NCBI GenBank assembly: GCA_944389015.1
Contig: CALXKS010000016.1
Location: 1 to 64,000, forward strand
Direction: 5' to 3'
Source: an uncultured Spirochaetaceae bacterium
Lineage (GTDB): Bacteria; Spirochaetota; Spirochaetia; Sphaerochaetales; Sphaerochaetaceae
DNA length: 64,000 bases
A model generated the notes under the pieces. The model was not told where the DNA came from, searched no databases, and saw only the letters and a program-made list of their open reading frames with translations. A program made the translations under genes and the position numbers. Each line of letters starts with the position of its first letter. Within the stretch, counting starts at the first letter, position 1. Positions 50,784 through 59,708 of this stretch are shown in pieces.

Positions 50784-52409
50784 TCACTCCCCGGATATGA
50801 CTCTGAGGATCTCAGGCAGAAGCTGCTTTTTGCGCGAAAGCACTCCAGGAAGGCTTAGCATCCCATCTGAGATCTTTTCATAAGCAAGCTTCTGGACAAG
50901 AGGATAATCAGTAGTAAGAAGAACCGAGGATCCGCGGATGACATCGGTAATAAGAAGCATGCACCAGTCAAGTCCGCCCCGCGCTCTGACAGCTTCCAGG
51001 GCCTCAATATACTTATCCTTTATCCCATCAGCCTCCTGTATATTCGTAACCTCCACCTGCCCGATTGCAAAGCTTGTCTTTCCTTCCTTATAGGTCTTCA
51101 TATCGGAACGTATGATGCTCTCTGCATCCTTTTCCGCAAGTGATATATCGTTTGAGAAAAGCTCCTCTGAGAATCTGCCGATATCCACACCTGCAATCGC
51201 AGATAGCTTCTCCGCAACATGCCTGTCATAATCTGTCGTTGTTGGGCTTTTAAGCATTACAGTATCTGATACAAGACCCGCAAGCAGGACTTTTGCCGTC
51301 ATGGCATCGAGATCCACACCCCACTTCCTGAACTGCTCATAAACTATAGTGCAGGTTGATCCAAGAGGCTCAGAGCAGATATAGATCGGCGTTCTCATTC
51401 TCGGAGCCGCAAGCCTGTGATGATCAAGTATCTCTACGATCTCCCCATCCTCAATGCCTGGAACGGACTGCTCTATCTCGTTATGATCCACAAGTATGAA
51501 TCTCTTCCGGGGCTTGTCGAGGAAGCATCGTCTGGTGACAAAACCGGACCACTTTCCATCGGTATATACAGACAATCCCCTGTACTCACTCTCCTGCAGT
51601 GTCTTCTTCGCATCATCGAACAGCATATCGGAATCAAGCTTCACATCCTCACTCTGCATGATATCGGAAAGCGGAGTTGAAAGACGCATCAGACGCAGAG
51701 TCTCAGCGGTATCCATTGCAGAAACATACACAAACCCGCTGAAAGAAGAGAAATCGAAATCGAATTCATCCAGCCGCTCTATCCCCGTAAGCACAATACC
51801 GGGAAGCGACCGTGATATAGCAGCCTCAAGATGCTTTCTCCTGTCACCTATGATGAGCACTGGCTTTATCTGGCACTTATCAAGCCGGGAAAGGAATACG
51901 CCATACTCCATCGCTCCGACCATATAAGGAGCTTTCACATCCTTTCCGCTTCCATGCTTAAGGAATGTCCCCTTGATTACCCTTCCTATATTCTCCTCGG
52001 AGAGCGTATAGCTCATTCTCTCACCATGCCTGCTCTCCCGGAGAAAGAAATTGTTGATATCATCGGATGAGAGAAGGCACCTGTATTCACCGTTATCTAT
52101 TACAGGAACGACTGTCGGACGCATCCTGGAATAAAGATCCATCAGAAGATATATCGGGTCGGATGACGTCATGGAATATGTAGGAGATTTCTTGACTTCC
52201 CCTACCCTTGGCTTTGCATCATGCATGAAATCAGGCAGGTCGAGCGAGTTTGAAACAAAGAACTGCTTTGTGTTGCTGTTTGCAGCCCCTAGCATTATAG
52301 GCTTATAGATGTTTCCATCATCCAGTTTGTTCTTGAGAATGGAGTATGCCCAGGCAGAGCATACTGAATCCATATCGGGATTGCGGTGTCCTGTAATGTA
52401 GATTTCCAT
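50784..52409 (-). CDS. ppaC: Manganese-dependent (family II) inorganic pyrophosphatase with CBS/DRTGG insert
   Basis: Hydrolyses pyrophosphate in the cytoplasm. The DHH catalytic start TGHRNPDMDSVCSAWAYSIL and the later FILVDHNE and EILDHHRLAAP hold the metal ligands; DHHA2 forms the C-terminus. Between them lie two CBS segments (around 70-130 and 245-290) with a DRTGG domain between, which in known enzymes of this class bind adenine nucleotides and regulate activity. The 541-residue length fits the regulated class. TATCAT ends seven bases before the ATG; no strong ribosome site. Confidence 0.93.
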   Translation of the reverse strand: MEIYITGHRNPDMDSVCSAWAYSILKNKLDDGNIYKPIMLGAANSNTKQFFVSNSLDLPDFMHDAKPRVGEVKKSPTYSMTSSDPIYLLMDLYSRMRPTVVPVIDNGEYRCLLSSDDINNFFLRESRHGERMSYTLSEENIGRVIKGTFLKHGSGKDVKAPYMVGAMEYGVFLSRLDKCQIKPVLIIGDRRKHLEAAISRSLPGIVLTGIERLDEFDFDFSSFSGFVYVSAMDTAETLRLMRLSTPLSDIMQSEDVKLDSDMLFDDAKKTLQESEYRGLSVYTDGKWSGFVTRRCFLDKPRKRFILVDHNEIEQSVPGIEDGEIVEILDHHRLAAPRMRTPIYICSEPLGSTCTIVYEQFRKWGVDLDAMTAKVLLAGLVSDTVMLKSPTTTDYDRHVAEKLSAIAGVDIGRFSEELFSNDISLAEKDAESIIRSDMKTYKEGKTSFAIGQVEVTNIQEADGIKDKYIEALEAVRARGGLDWCMLLITDVIRGSSVLLTTDYPLVQKLAYEKISDGMLSLPGVLSRKKQLLPEILRVISGE

Positions 52410-52416
52410 GCCTTAA

Positions 52417-52426
52417 ATGATATAAT
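52417..52426. promoter_or_regulatory. Overlapping divergent -10 boxes
   Basis: ATGATATAAT contains TATCAT for ppaC (minus, 52422-52417, seven bases before its ATG) and TATAAT for rpiB (plus, 52421-52426). The boxes share two base pairs, so polymerase should not occupy both at once. Confidence 0.55.
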
Positions 52427-52446
52427 GAGTCAAAGGAGTTTTGAAG

Positions 52447-52890
52447 ATGTCAAAAGCGGTCATGGCAAATGATCATGGTGCTGTTGAGCTTGCAGCAAGG
52501 CTTAAGAAGCACCTTGAAGGGAGAGGAATCGAGGTTGTATATCTCGGAACGGATAAAGAAGAAAGCGTTGATTATCCAGACAAGGCAGAAGAAGCAGTAA
52601 ATGAATTCAGGAAGGGTGGTTACGATTTCGGTGTTCTTCTCTGTGGAACAGGAATAGGAATATCTGTAGCAGCGAATAAGATGGACGGTATCAGATGCGC
52701 ACTGCCGCAGACAGCATATTCTGCAGAGATGACAAGACGGCACAACAATCCGCAGTTCATAGCTTTCGGAGGACGCGTTGACTATGCTGAGGATCCAGAG
52801 AAGATCCTTGATGCATTCATCGATGCCACATTCGAAGGCGGACGCCATCAGAGAAGAATAGACAAGATGATGGCATTGGCCGGAAAGTAA
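52447..52890 (+). CDS. rpiB: Ribose 5-phosphate isomerase B
   Basis: Interconverts ribose 5-phosphate and ribulose 5-phosphate in the pentose phosphate pathway. Of 147 residues, normal for the RpiB/LacAB family. The catalytic Cys loop reads LLCGTGIGISVAANK and the substrate His/Arg residues are in MANDHGAVEL and MTRRHNNPQ. ATG 52447 is chosen because AGGAG stands 8 bases upstream; TTG two codons earlier is weaker. Confidence 0.94.
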   Translation: MSKAVMANDHGAVELAARLKKHLEGRGIEVVYLGTDKEESVDYPDKAEEAVNEFRKGGYDFGVLLCGTGIGISVAANKMDGIRCALPQTAYSAEMTRRHNNPQFIAFGGRVDYAEDPEKILDAFIDATFEGGRHQRRIDKMMALAGK

Positions 52891-52893
52891 GCA

Positions 52894-52920
52894 ATCAGGG
52901 GGCTCAGAAGGCCCCTTGAT
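52894..52920. terminator. Hairpin after rpiB
   Basis: ATCAGGGGGC ... GGCCCCTTGAT forms a stem of about nine pairs with a short loop directly after the rpiB stop. There is no strong T run, so it is a weak or rho-assisted terminator. Confidence 0.55.
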
Positions 52921-52973
52921 CCATCTTCGGCAAATAAGAGATCAATCTGAAAGATCAGGGAAGAACTTATCAG

Positions 52974-53735
52974 ATGAACATCAAATGGAATGCGGATAAA
53001 TATAACAGGGATTTCTCTTTTGTGCATCAGTATGGACAGGGTGTAATCGATCTCATTGATTTCAATGGCAAATCAACTGCAATAGATCTTGGCTGTGGCA
53101 ACGGAGTTCTTACGAAAGCACTCAAGGAAAAGGGTCTCTCGGTTACCGGAATCGATTCATCTGAAGAACAGCTCCGCATTGCAAGAGAGCTCTATCCGGA
53201 TATCTCCTTCATTGCAGCTGATGCAGTATCTCTCTCCGTTCGGAATCCTGTCGATATAGTTTTCTCGAATGCTGTATTCCACTGGATTGACAAGGACAAG
53301 CAGCAGACAATGCTCTCAAGCATTTCACGTTCCCTTAAGGAAGGAGGACAGCTTGTCTTTGAAATGGGAGGACATGGCAACAACAGTCTCATCCACAGTG
53401 CTCTCAGCGATGTCTTTGAAAGACATGGATACATATACATAATGCCGTTTTACTTTCCCAGCATAGGCGAATACTCTGCGATGCTGGAAGCTGCAGGAAT
53501 GGAAGTCACCTATGCAGTCTTGTTTGAACGCCCTACAGAGCTGAAGGGAGATAACGGCCTTGCAGACTGGATACGGATGTTCATACGTACACCATTCTCC
53601 ATAATCGGGGACAAAGAAGAAGAGAATACCATAATCCTTGAAGCTGCAGACATTCTCAGAAAAAATCTGTTCAAAAATGGAAAATGGTATTTAGACTATG
53701 TACGGTTAAGGATGAAAGCAATAAAATCCAATTAA
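52974..53735 (+). CDS. Class I SAM-dependent methyltransferase
   Basis: A 253-residue methyltransferase resembling trans-aconitate 2-methyltransferase. Motif I is AIDLGCGNGVLTKALKEKG, the acidic residue follows in VTGIDSSEEQL, and VFSNAVFHWIDKDKQQ carries the post-II motif with the F-H-W typical of Tam-like enzymes. The C-terminal half (PTELKGDNGLADWIRMF) also fits. The acceptor is not known. The start has GGGAAG about 10 bases upstream. Confidence 0.85.
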   Translation: MNIKWNADKYNRDFSFVHQYGQGVIDLIDFNGKSTAIDLGCGNGVLTKALKEKGLSVTGIDSSEEQLRIARELYPDISFIAADAVSLSVRNPVDIVFSNAVFHWIDKDKQQTMLSSISRSLKEGGQLVFEMGGHGNNSLIHSALSDVFERHGYIYIMPFYFPSIGEYSAMLEAAGMEVTYAVLFERPTELKGDNGLADWIRMFIRTPFSIIGDKEEENTIILEAADILRKNLFKNGKWYLDYVRLRMKAIKSN

Positions 53736-53751
53736 GGATATATCCTGCATA

Positions 53752-53787
53752 TTCTCTGCTAATGCAAATCAATTAATTAGCAGAGAA
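53752..53787. terminator. Perfect 12-bp inverted repeat between convergent genes
   Basis: TTCTCTGCTAAT and its exact reverse complement are separated by 12 bases. It lies between the stops of the methyltransferase gene and the island's last dehydrogenase gene, at the edge of the AT-rich operon. It could be a bidirectional terminator without a T run, or a boundary mark. Confidence 0.55.
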
Positions 53788-53818
53788 ATGGCATTGATTA
53801 CTTCAAATCCAAAAAGAC

Positions 53819-54766
53819 TTAAAGGATTATATTCTGCTGTCGACCATCCATCCATGCAGCAAGATTATCAAATACAATCTTCGCCCTAAGAGACATGGAT
53901 TCCTTTGTAGCAAAAGCAACATGAGGAGTTAAAATACAATGTGGAGCTTTTAGTATTGGTGAATCAATTCCTAAAGGTGGTTCTATATCAAAAACATCAA
54001 TACAGGCCCCTGCTATAGTTCCATTCTCCAAAGCATTTATTAAATCTGATTCAACAACGACTGGTCCTCTTGCGACATTTATCAGAAGCGATGTTTTCTT
54101 CATTTTTTCCAAATTCGCTTTATCCATAAGGCCTTTCGTAGAATCATTGAGAGGGCAATGAAGTATTACAATATCAGATCTTCTTAAGAGTTCATCAAGT
54201 GCAACTTGGTTTATATAAGATGGGGCATTATTATGGTAGCTTCTGGAATTAGCAAGAATATCAGCACCAAGCGCATGAAACAACTCCGCTGTTCGTGTCC
54301 CGATTCTCCCTAATCCTATAATACCAACTATCTTATCCTTTATTTCCCATCCCAATAAACCGGATTTATCCTTACCTTCACGGCACCGATTATCCAATTG
54401 ATGTATATTTCTCGCAAAAGAAAGTGCCATTCCAATAACCAATTCAGATACTGCTTCATTTGAATAACCAGATGCATTGCTTACTTTTACATCATTTTCT
54501 TCAGCAGCAGTTAGACCAACATGATCTACACCTGTAAATGCGACGTCTATGAATTTCAATTTCTTGCATCCTCTTATGACGTCATCCGGCATAGGCATAT
54601 TGGCAATTATAATTACATCAGCATCAGAACCTTCCTCAATAAGCTTGTTTTTATCAGTAGTTTTCTCATATTCAACGAATTCAACTCCATTCTCAATAAA
54701 AGGCTTCTCAAACTCGCGGAGTTCACATGGTGATATACCAAGATCCTCCATAATCACAATCTTCAT
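53819..54766 (-). CDS. D-2-hydroxyacid dehydrogenase (second)
   Basis: NAD(P)-dependent dehydrogenase of 315 residues interconverting a 2-keto acid and a D-2-hydroxy acid. The Rossmann loop is VGIIGLGRIGTRTAELFHALG; the active-site Arg is in INVARGPVV, the Glu in the IDVFDIEPP region and the His in LTPHVAFATKES. It is diverged from the neighbouring dehydrogenase. Last gene of the AT-rich Tct operon, 27 bases after its neighbour. Confidence 0.9.
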   Translation of the reverse strand: MKIVIMEDLGISPCELREFEKPFIENGVEFVEYEKTTDKNKLIEEGSDADVIIIANMPMPDDVIRGCKKLKFIDVAFTGVDHVGLTAAEENDVKVSNASGYSNEAVSELVIGMALSFARNIHQLDNRCREGKDKSGLLGWEIKDKIVGIIGLGRIGTRTAELFHALGADILANSRSYHNNAPSYINQVALDELLRRSDIVILHCPLNDSTKGLMDKANLEKMKKTSLLINVARGPVVVESDLINALENGTIAGACIDVFDIEPPLGIDSPILKAPHCILTPHVAFATKESMSLRAKIVFDNLAAWMDGRQQNIIL

Positions 54767-54793
54767 TTCAATCCTCCATAATAAATCATGAAC

Positions 54794-55750
54794 CTAATTG
54801 ACAACATTAGTCGGAGCTCCTTCAATATACGCTCTGAGGTTTTCTACCGCTGTCTTCATAAGACGCTCCCTGCTTTCCTTTGGAGCCCAGGAAATATGAG
54901 GAGTTATAAGGCAATTGTCAAATTTCAATAACTGATTATCTGGTTGTATCGGTTCAGTCGCAACGACATCCAAAGCAGCAGCACCTACTTTACCAGAAGA
55001 AAGAGCTTCTGCAAGAGCATCTTCATCTATCAATTGTCCTCTGCTGTTATTAATAATAATCACTCCATTCTTCATCTTCTCCAAAGTAGTTCGATTGATG
55101 ATCTTCTCGGTATCAGGCAAAAGCGGACAATGCAACGCTATAACATCACACACAGGCAACATATCATTTAATTGCATATAACGATACCCGTCAGATTCTT
55201 TTTCCGCAGATCTTATTTTGTCGTTATATACGATTTTCATCCCCAAAGCTTTTGCAATTTCACCGGTACGCTGCCCTATACGTCCGAATCCTATTATTCC
55301 CATGGTTTTCCCAGCCAATTCCATCAATGGATAATCCCAGAAACACCATTCTCCTGAAGAAGCCCAGCGTCCTGCTTTAACTGCATCATTATGGTGACCA
55401 ACTCTTCCTGTTACCTCTAACAGCAGCGATATAGCATATTGAGCAACAGCATCCGTACCATATGATGGAATATTTGTTACAGTAATTCCTCGTGATTTAG
55501 CATATTCAACATCGACGATATTGTATCCTGTTGCAAGGACCCCTATGTATTTCAAATTACATGATCCTGAAAGATTGCCTTTATTCAGATTAACTTTATT
55601 TACGATAACTGCATCGGCCGCAGCTATTCGATCAGCCACATCTTCCGGATCCGTATTATCATAAACAATCAGATCACCTAATTCTGAAAACCCTTCCCAG
55701 CTGAGATCGCCTGGATTCTCCTTTGCGCCATCAAGAATAACAATCCTCAT
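54794..55750 (-). CDS. D-2-hydroxyacid dehydrogenase (first)
   Basis: A 318-residue enzyme of the glycerate/phosphoglycerate dehydrogenase family. Rossmann loop MGIIGFGRIGQRTGEIAKALG; active-site Arg in INNSRGQLIDED, Glu in DVVATEPIQ and His in ITPHISWAPKES. The S-W-x-P after the His is common in hydroxypyruvate (glycerate) dehydrogenases. Start overlaps the FAH-family stop by one base. Together with the next dehydrogenase it points to a 2-keto/2-hydroxy acid in this pathway. Confidence 0.9.
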   Translation of the reverse strand: MRIVILDGAKENPGDLSWEGFSELGDLIVYDNTDPEDVADRIAAADAVIVNKVNLNKGNLSGSCNLKYIGVLATGYNIVDVEYAKSRGITVTNIPSYGTDAVAQYAISLLLEVTGRVGHHNDAVKAGRWASSGEWCFWDYPLMELAGKTMGIIGFGRIGQRTGEIAKALGMKIVYNDKIRSAEKESDGYRYMQLNDMLPVCDVIALHCPLLPDTEKIINRTTLEKMKNGVIIINNSRGQLIDEDALAEALSSGKVGAAALDVVATEPIQPDNQLLKFDNCLITPHISWAPKESRERLMKTAVENLRAYIEGAPTNVVN

Positions 55751-56631
55751 TACTTAACTCCATTAATCATATGACCAATACCTTCAATACTTACCTCAAC
55801 AATATCTCCCTTTCGAAGGAACCTTGGAGGATCGAACCCTTGCCCAACTCCTGCAGGCGTACCAGTGGCAATAATATCTCCTGGCTCCAAGGTAATACCC
55901 CGGGATAACTCATAAAGCAAATCACCAACATTCATCCTCATCAACCGTGTATTTGAATGCTGTCTAAGATCTCCATTTACACGACTCTCGATATCATATC
56001 CGCCATTGAACGCAATCATATCTGAAGATACAATCCAAGGTCCCATGACAGAGAATGTATCAAGGCTTTTCCCCAAATACCATTGGGCATGGCTGCTTTG
56101 CAGACTTCTAGCACTGATATCGTTGAAAATAGAATATCCAAAAATATGACCACTTAATTCATTGTATCCAACAGAAGAATCAATAGCTTTGCCGATAATA
56201 ACAGCAAGCTCAACTTCGTAGTCTAAACAGCTATCAATATCGAGATGGCCATAAATATCTTCATTAGGACCTGTAATAAAAGATGCGCGTTTTCCAAAAT
56301 AGACGGTTTCCTCAGGGGATTCGAATCTACCACCAAAGAAATGCTTCTGAGTTTCTTCAAGGTGAGATACATAATTCACACCTACGCAGATTATATCATG
56401 CTTTGCCCTAGGTATTGGCGCCATTAATCGTACATCCTCAAGAGGTATCCCTTTTTGACTTTCAGACGCTTTAAGCAAAGATCTTTCCTGCTCAACGGTC
56501 CTATTCTCAATAAAAGCCATTATAGATCCGAAATCAGAATCTAATACTTCGTCAATGATCAGGACTCTTTTGCCATCAGCGGATATTATTCCTGCTTTCT
56601 CACCATTCCATTCAACTGTGACATATTTCAT
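55750..56631 (-). CDS. Fumarylacetoacetate hydrolase (FAH) family protein
   Basis: A 293-residue metal-dependent enzyme; members hydrolyse, decarboxylate or hydrate beta-diketo or keto acids, and some act on 2,4-diketo sugar acids. Marks: IICVGVNYVSHLEETQ, YFGKRASFITGPNEDI, metal-site DYEVELAVIIG (E-x-E) and GYSIFNDISARSLQ, then TLEPGDIIATGTPAGVG. ATG 56631 with GGAGG before it is used; a much longer frame upstream only runs antisense-like sequence within the nitrilase gene. A sugar-acid derivative as substrate is inference from the neighbouring genes. Confidence 0.88.
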   Translation of the reverse strand: MKYVTVEWNGEKAGIISADGKRVLIIDEVLDSDFGSIMAFIENRTVEQERSLLKASESQKGIPLEDVRLMAPIPRAKHDIICVGVNYVSHLEETQKHFFGGRFESPEETVYFGKRASFITGPNEDIYGHLDIDSCLDYEVELAVIIGKAIDSSVGYNELSGHIFGYSIFNDISARSLQSSHAQWYLGKSLDTFSVMGPWIVSSDMIAFNGGYDIESRVNGDLRQHSNTRLMRMNVGDLLYELSRGITLEPGDIIATGTPAGVGQGFDPPRFLRKGDIVEVSIEGIGHMINGVK

Positions 56632-56635
56632 AAGT

Positions 56636-58168
56636 TCAATCCTCCAACAAGCGTGAATATGCGGATGGTATACGTCCCGTGATAATCTCAGTACCCGGAA
56701 CCACGGTTTTATTTCTTGCCAAGGAGATATCCAGCAGGCATGTAACAAGCATGTTTTGATCAATAAAAGTAGATGCATAAACATTCCCATCAGGATTAAT
56801 GGAACATGATCGACCCAAAAGAGAACTGCAAATCGTAAAAATCTTGTTCTCCGCAGCTCTTGTACGGATAGCTCGCATTTCCTTATCGGAAATATCACGA
56901 TTCATCCATATAATGCATTCCGCTCCATCCAGCATAAGACATCTGGAAATTTCTGGTACAAACAATTCATCCCCAAAAATGAATCCTAGCCTTATTCCAT
57001 TGCAATCAACAGCAGAAATATAATCATTGCCAGAATCCAGATGAGTCGGTAAAATCTGTCTGACTCCTTCACAATCCATGATATAAGCAACTGCGTTATT
57101 CTCTGTATAAGAAGAAAATATCACTATCTTACCAGAAGGAAGGCTATATCCAAAACTCTCAAAAACAGTATCAGGATCTATTTTATAGCCACAGGGTGAT
57201 AACACGGAAATATCAGCATGCTGCATTTCCGCATTCTTGATAAAGAATGAACTCTTGTCCAAATATTCAGATTGCAAGCAATTTCCAACTCTGATTAGTG
57301 CAATGAATTTATGCAGATCCTGAAGTCGACAGGGAGAATCAAATCTTTTTTGCAAAAAACTGGGTAAACTGGCATCGGCAATCCTTGCATATAGAGATGA
57401 TTTTCTACGAAGAGGAACATTGTCGGAGGATAATTCTACATCAGCATATAAAATCTCCTCTTGATCAACAGATGCCTGAGAAATCAGTGTTCCCTCCTTA
57501 TCAACCACAAAACTCTGCCCGGCAAAGAAAATCGAATCATATTCACTGCCGCATTTATTGGCCAGAACTATCGGAATCCTATTCTCTGCAGCTCTCGTAG
57601 CCACAATAAACTGCAACTGCTGATTAGTCAGAAGAGATTTTTCCGGAGCGTTGCTTACAAGGTTAGCAGAATCGACTATAACCTGAGCACCATTTAATTT
57701 CAGGATTCTTGCAATCTCAGGAATACGGGCATCAGCACATATCATTACTCCGATTCTTCCAAAAGGAGAATCAAAAACACAGTATTCTTTACCTGGAGTA
57801 AACAAATCCCGATCGATATGCCACATATTCGATTTATCAGCTTTTGCAACTATCTGCCCATCAGGACCAAAAACAATAACACTATTGAAGAGTTTTCCGG
57901 CGTCTTCACGTATACATCCCATTGCAATATAGACAGAGTTTTTTGCAGCTATCTCACCAATAGAATCCAAATACTCAGAATTCCTGATATATTCCATGCA
58001 CTTATCTATAGAAGGAGAAATATAATATCCAGGAATTGTGCATTCTGGAAAAACAATCATATCAGCCCCTTCTGAAGCTGCTGTTTGAATCATTTCAATA
58101 AGATCAGCTGCATGCGAAGAATACTCTTCGCAATCGAATCCACATGTTTGTACAATTGCAAATTTCAT
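56636..58168 (-). CDS. Tandem carbon-nitrogen hydrolase, second domain inactive
   Basis: Two nitrilase-superfamily domains in one 510-residue chain. Domain 1 (about 1-255) has the full triad: Glu42 in VFPECTIPGYY, Lys112 in KADKSNMWHIDR and Cys144 in VMICADARIPEIAR, so it should hydrolyse an amide or nitrile. Domain 2 (about 315-505) repeats the fold; its matching segment LGFIFGDELFVPEISR has Gly399 in place of the Cys, and no clear Lys. It is probably a dead, structural or regulatory copy. The gene touches tctA upstream by one base. Confidence 0.82.
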   Translation of the reverse strand: MKFAIVQTCGFDCEEYSSHAADLIEMIQTAASEGADMIVFPECTIPGYYISPSIDKCMEYIRNSEYLDSIGEIAAKNSVYIAMGCIREDAGKLFNSVIVFGPDGQIVAKADKSNMWHIDRDLFTPGKEYCVFDSPFGRIGVMICADARIPEIARILKLNGAQVIVDSANLVSNAPEKSLLTNQQLQFIVATRAAENRIPIVLANKCGSEYDSIFFAGQSFVVDKEGTLISQASVDQEEILYADVELSSDNVPLRRKSSLYARIADASLPSFLQKRFDSPCRLQDLHKFIALIRVGNCLQSEYLDKSSFFIKNAEMQHADISVLSPCGYKIDPDTVFESFGYSLPSGKIVIFSSYTENNAVAYIMDCEGVRQILPTHLDSGNDYISAVDCNGIRLGFIFGDELFVPEISRCLMLDGAECIIWMNRDISDKEMRAIRTRAAENKIFTICSSLLGRSCSINPDGNVYASTFIDQNMLVTCLLDISLARNKTVVPGTEIITGRIPSAYSRLLED

Positions 58169-59694
58169 CAGTCTGCCTCTATAACAATTTCATCTTCTTT
58201 TCCACTTCTGGTCTTCTGAATAGATCTGAATACTGTCCAAAGGATAGAAAGAATCATAATTACAGCCATTGTTCCTGCAATTGGACGCGTAAAAACAAGG
58301 CCGATATTACCATCAAACATCGAAAGCGATTGCTTCAGGCTACTCTCAAATTGAGGCCCCAGGAACATTCCAATAGCAACGGGAGCCAATGAGAAACCGC
58401 CTTTTGCAAGAAACCATCCTGCGATGCCGAATAAAACCAGCATCGACAAATCGAAAATGCTATAATTCAATGCATAAGCCCCTGTAAAGGTTATAAGAGC
58501 AACAATCGGCATCAATATCTTCATAGGAACTTTAAGGATTTTAGCAAAAGCTGGCACTAGTGGAAGATTAAGAATCAGACATATAAGGTTGCCGATATAC
58601 ATACTTGCTACGAGTCCCCAGAACAATGCAGGATACATTGTCATGAGCCTTGGCCCAGGAACGATTCCATGAATTCGGAAACCACTGACCAATAGTGCCG
58701 CAGAAGAACTGAATGGAAGACCTAAGGCCAGCAAAGGAATCATCTGAGCAGTTGAAGCTGCATTATTTGCGGATTCAGGACCAGCAACGCCTTCAATAGC
58801 ACCATATCCATCCCACTCATCCTTATGCTTTGACAACTTCTTTTCCAATGAATATGACACATAAGTTGAAAGGGACATCGCAGGGCCTGGAAGCAATCCC
58901 ATTATGAATCCTATGATAGTACCTCTTCCGATTGGACATACAGATCGTTTTGTTTCTTCTTTATTGGGGTATAAATCCCTTAAACGGACTTTCTGTTTGA
59001 CTGAAGTATCAACGGGATGAATCATAGTATCCATAATTTCCCCTAAACCAAAAAGCGCCATTATTACAATTATGAAATCCAATCCCTCCAGAAGATTCAG
59101 ACTACCAAATGTGTATCTTGCAATAGAACCGGTAGCATCCATTCCAACACTCCCAAGCATCATTCCAAGAAGAACCATAATGTAGCTTTTCACTTTTGAT
59201 TTTCCAGTCATATTTGCAAGGAGAATCAATCCTAATGCTGCTATCATCATGTATTCAGGTGGACCGAATTTCAGAGCCCATCGAGATAAAACAGGAGCAA
59301 AGAAAGTCAATCCGATGACACCAATAGTGCCAGCAAAAAATGATCCCATGGCACAAACGCACAATGCAGCACCAGCCCTACCTCTCTTTGCCATAGAATG
59401 TCCCTGCAGACAAGTGACAACAGAGGCTCCCTCTCCTGGTACATTGACGAGAATTGAGGTTGTAGAACCTCCATACATAGCCCCATAATATATACCGCTG
59501 AACATTATTAAAGCAGTTAATGGCTCCATTCCATAACTTAAAGGAAGCAATAAGGCAATAGAACCGGAAATACCTAAACCAGGAAGAATCCCTGCCAATG
59601 TTCCAACAAGAGCGCCTGCAAATGCTGCTGCTATGTTTTTCAGAACCAAAGCTTCACTAAAACCAGATAAAAGCATAGTAACGCTTTCAAGCAT
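58168..59694 (-). CDS. tctA: Tripartite tricarboxylate transporter, large membrane subunit
   Basis: Second TctA of the window, 508 residues, about twelve spans. Family motifs are GTLAGILPGLGISGSIALLL near the start and FIMGLLPGPAMSLSTYVSYS in the middle, with TSILVNVPGEGASVVTCLQG between. It is diverged from the copy at 21-22 kb. Directly upstream is tctB and directly downstream the nitrilase gene, so the transporter and hydrolase are made together. Confidence 0.92.
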   Translation of the reverse strand: MLESVTMLLSGFSEALVLKNIAAAFAGALVGTLAGILPGLGISGSIALLLPLSYGMEPLTALIMFSGIYYGAMYGGSTTSILVNVPGEGASVVTCLQGHSMAKRGRAGAALCVCAMGSFFAGTIGVIGLTFFAPVLSRWALKFGPPEYMMIAALGLILLANMTGKSKVKSYIMVLLGMMLGSVGMDATGSIARYTFGSLNLLEGLDFIIVIMALFGLGEIMDTMIHPVDTSVKQKVRLRDLYPNKEETKRSVCPIGRGTIIGFIMGLLPGPAMSLSTYVSYSLEKKLSKHKDEWDGYGAIEGVAGPESANNAASTAQMIPLLALGLPFSSSAALLVSGFRIHGIVPGPRLMTMYPALFWGLVASMYIGNLICLILNLPLVPAFAKILKVPMKILMPIVALITFTGAYALNYSIFDLSMLVLFGIAGWFLAKGGFSLAPVAIGMFLGPQFESSLKQSLSMFDGNIGLVFTRPIAGTMAVIMILSILWTVFRSIQKTRSGKEDEIVIEAD

Positions 59695-59708
59695 ATTGCC
59701 CTCCTATT

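Noticed and set aside
56632-56898. N-terminal extension of the FAH-family protein by 89 residues
   Set aside because: The extension lies inside the nitrilase gene in another frame and looks non-coding; a GGAGG site precedes the internal ATG at 56631, where the family sequence starts.
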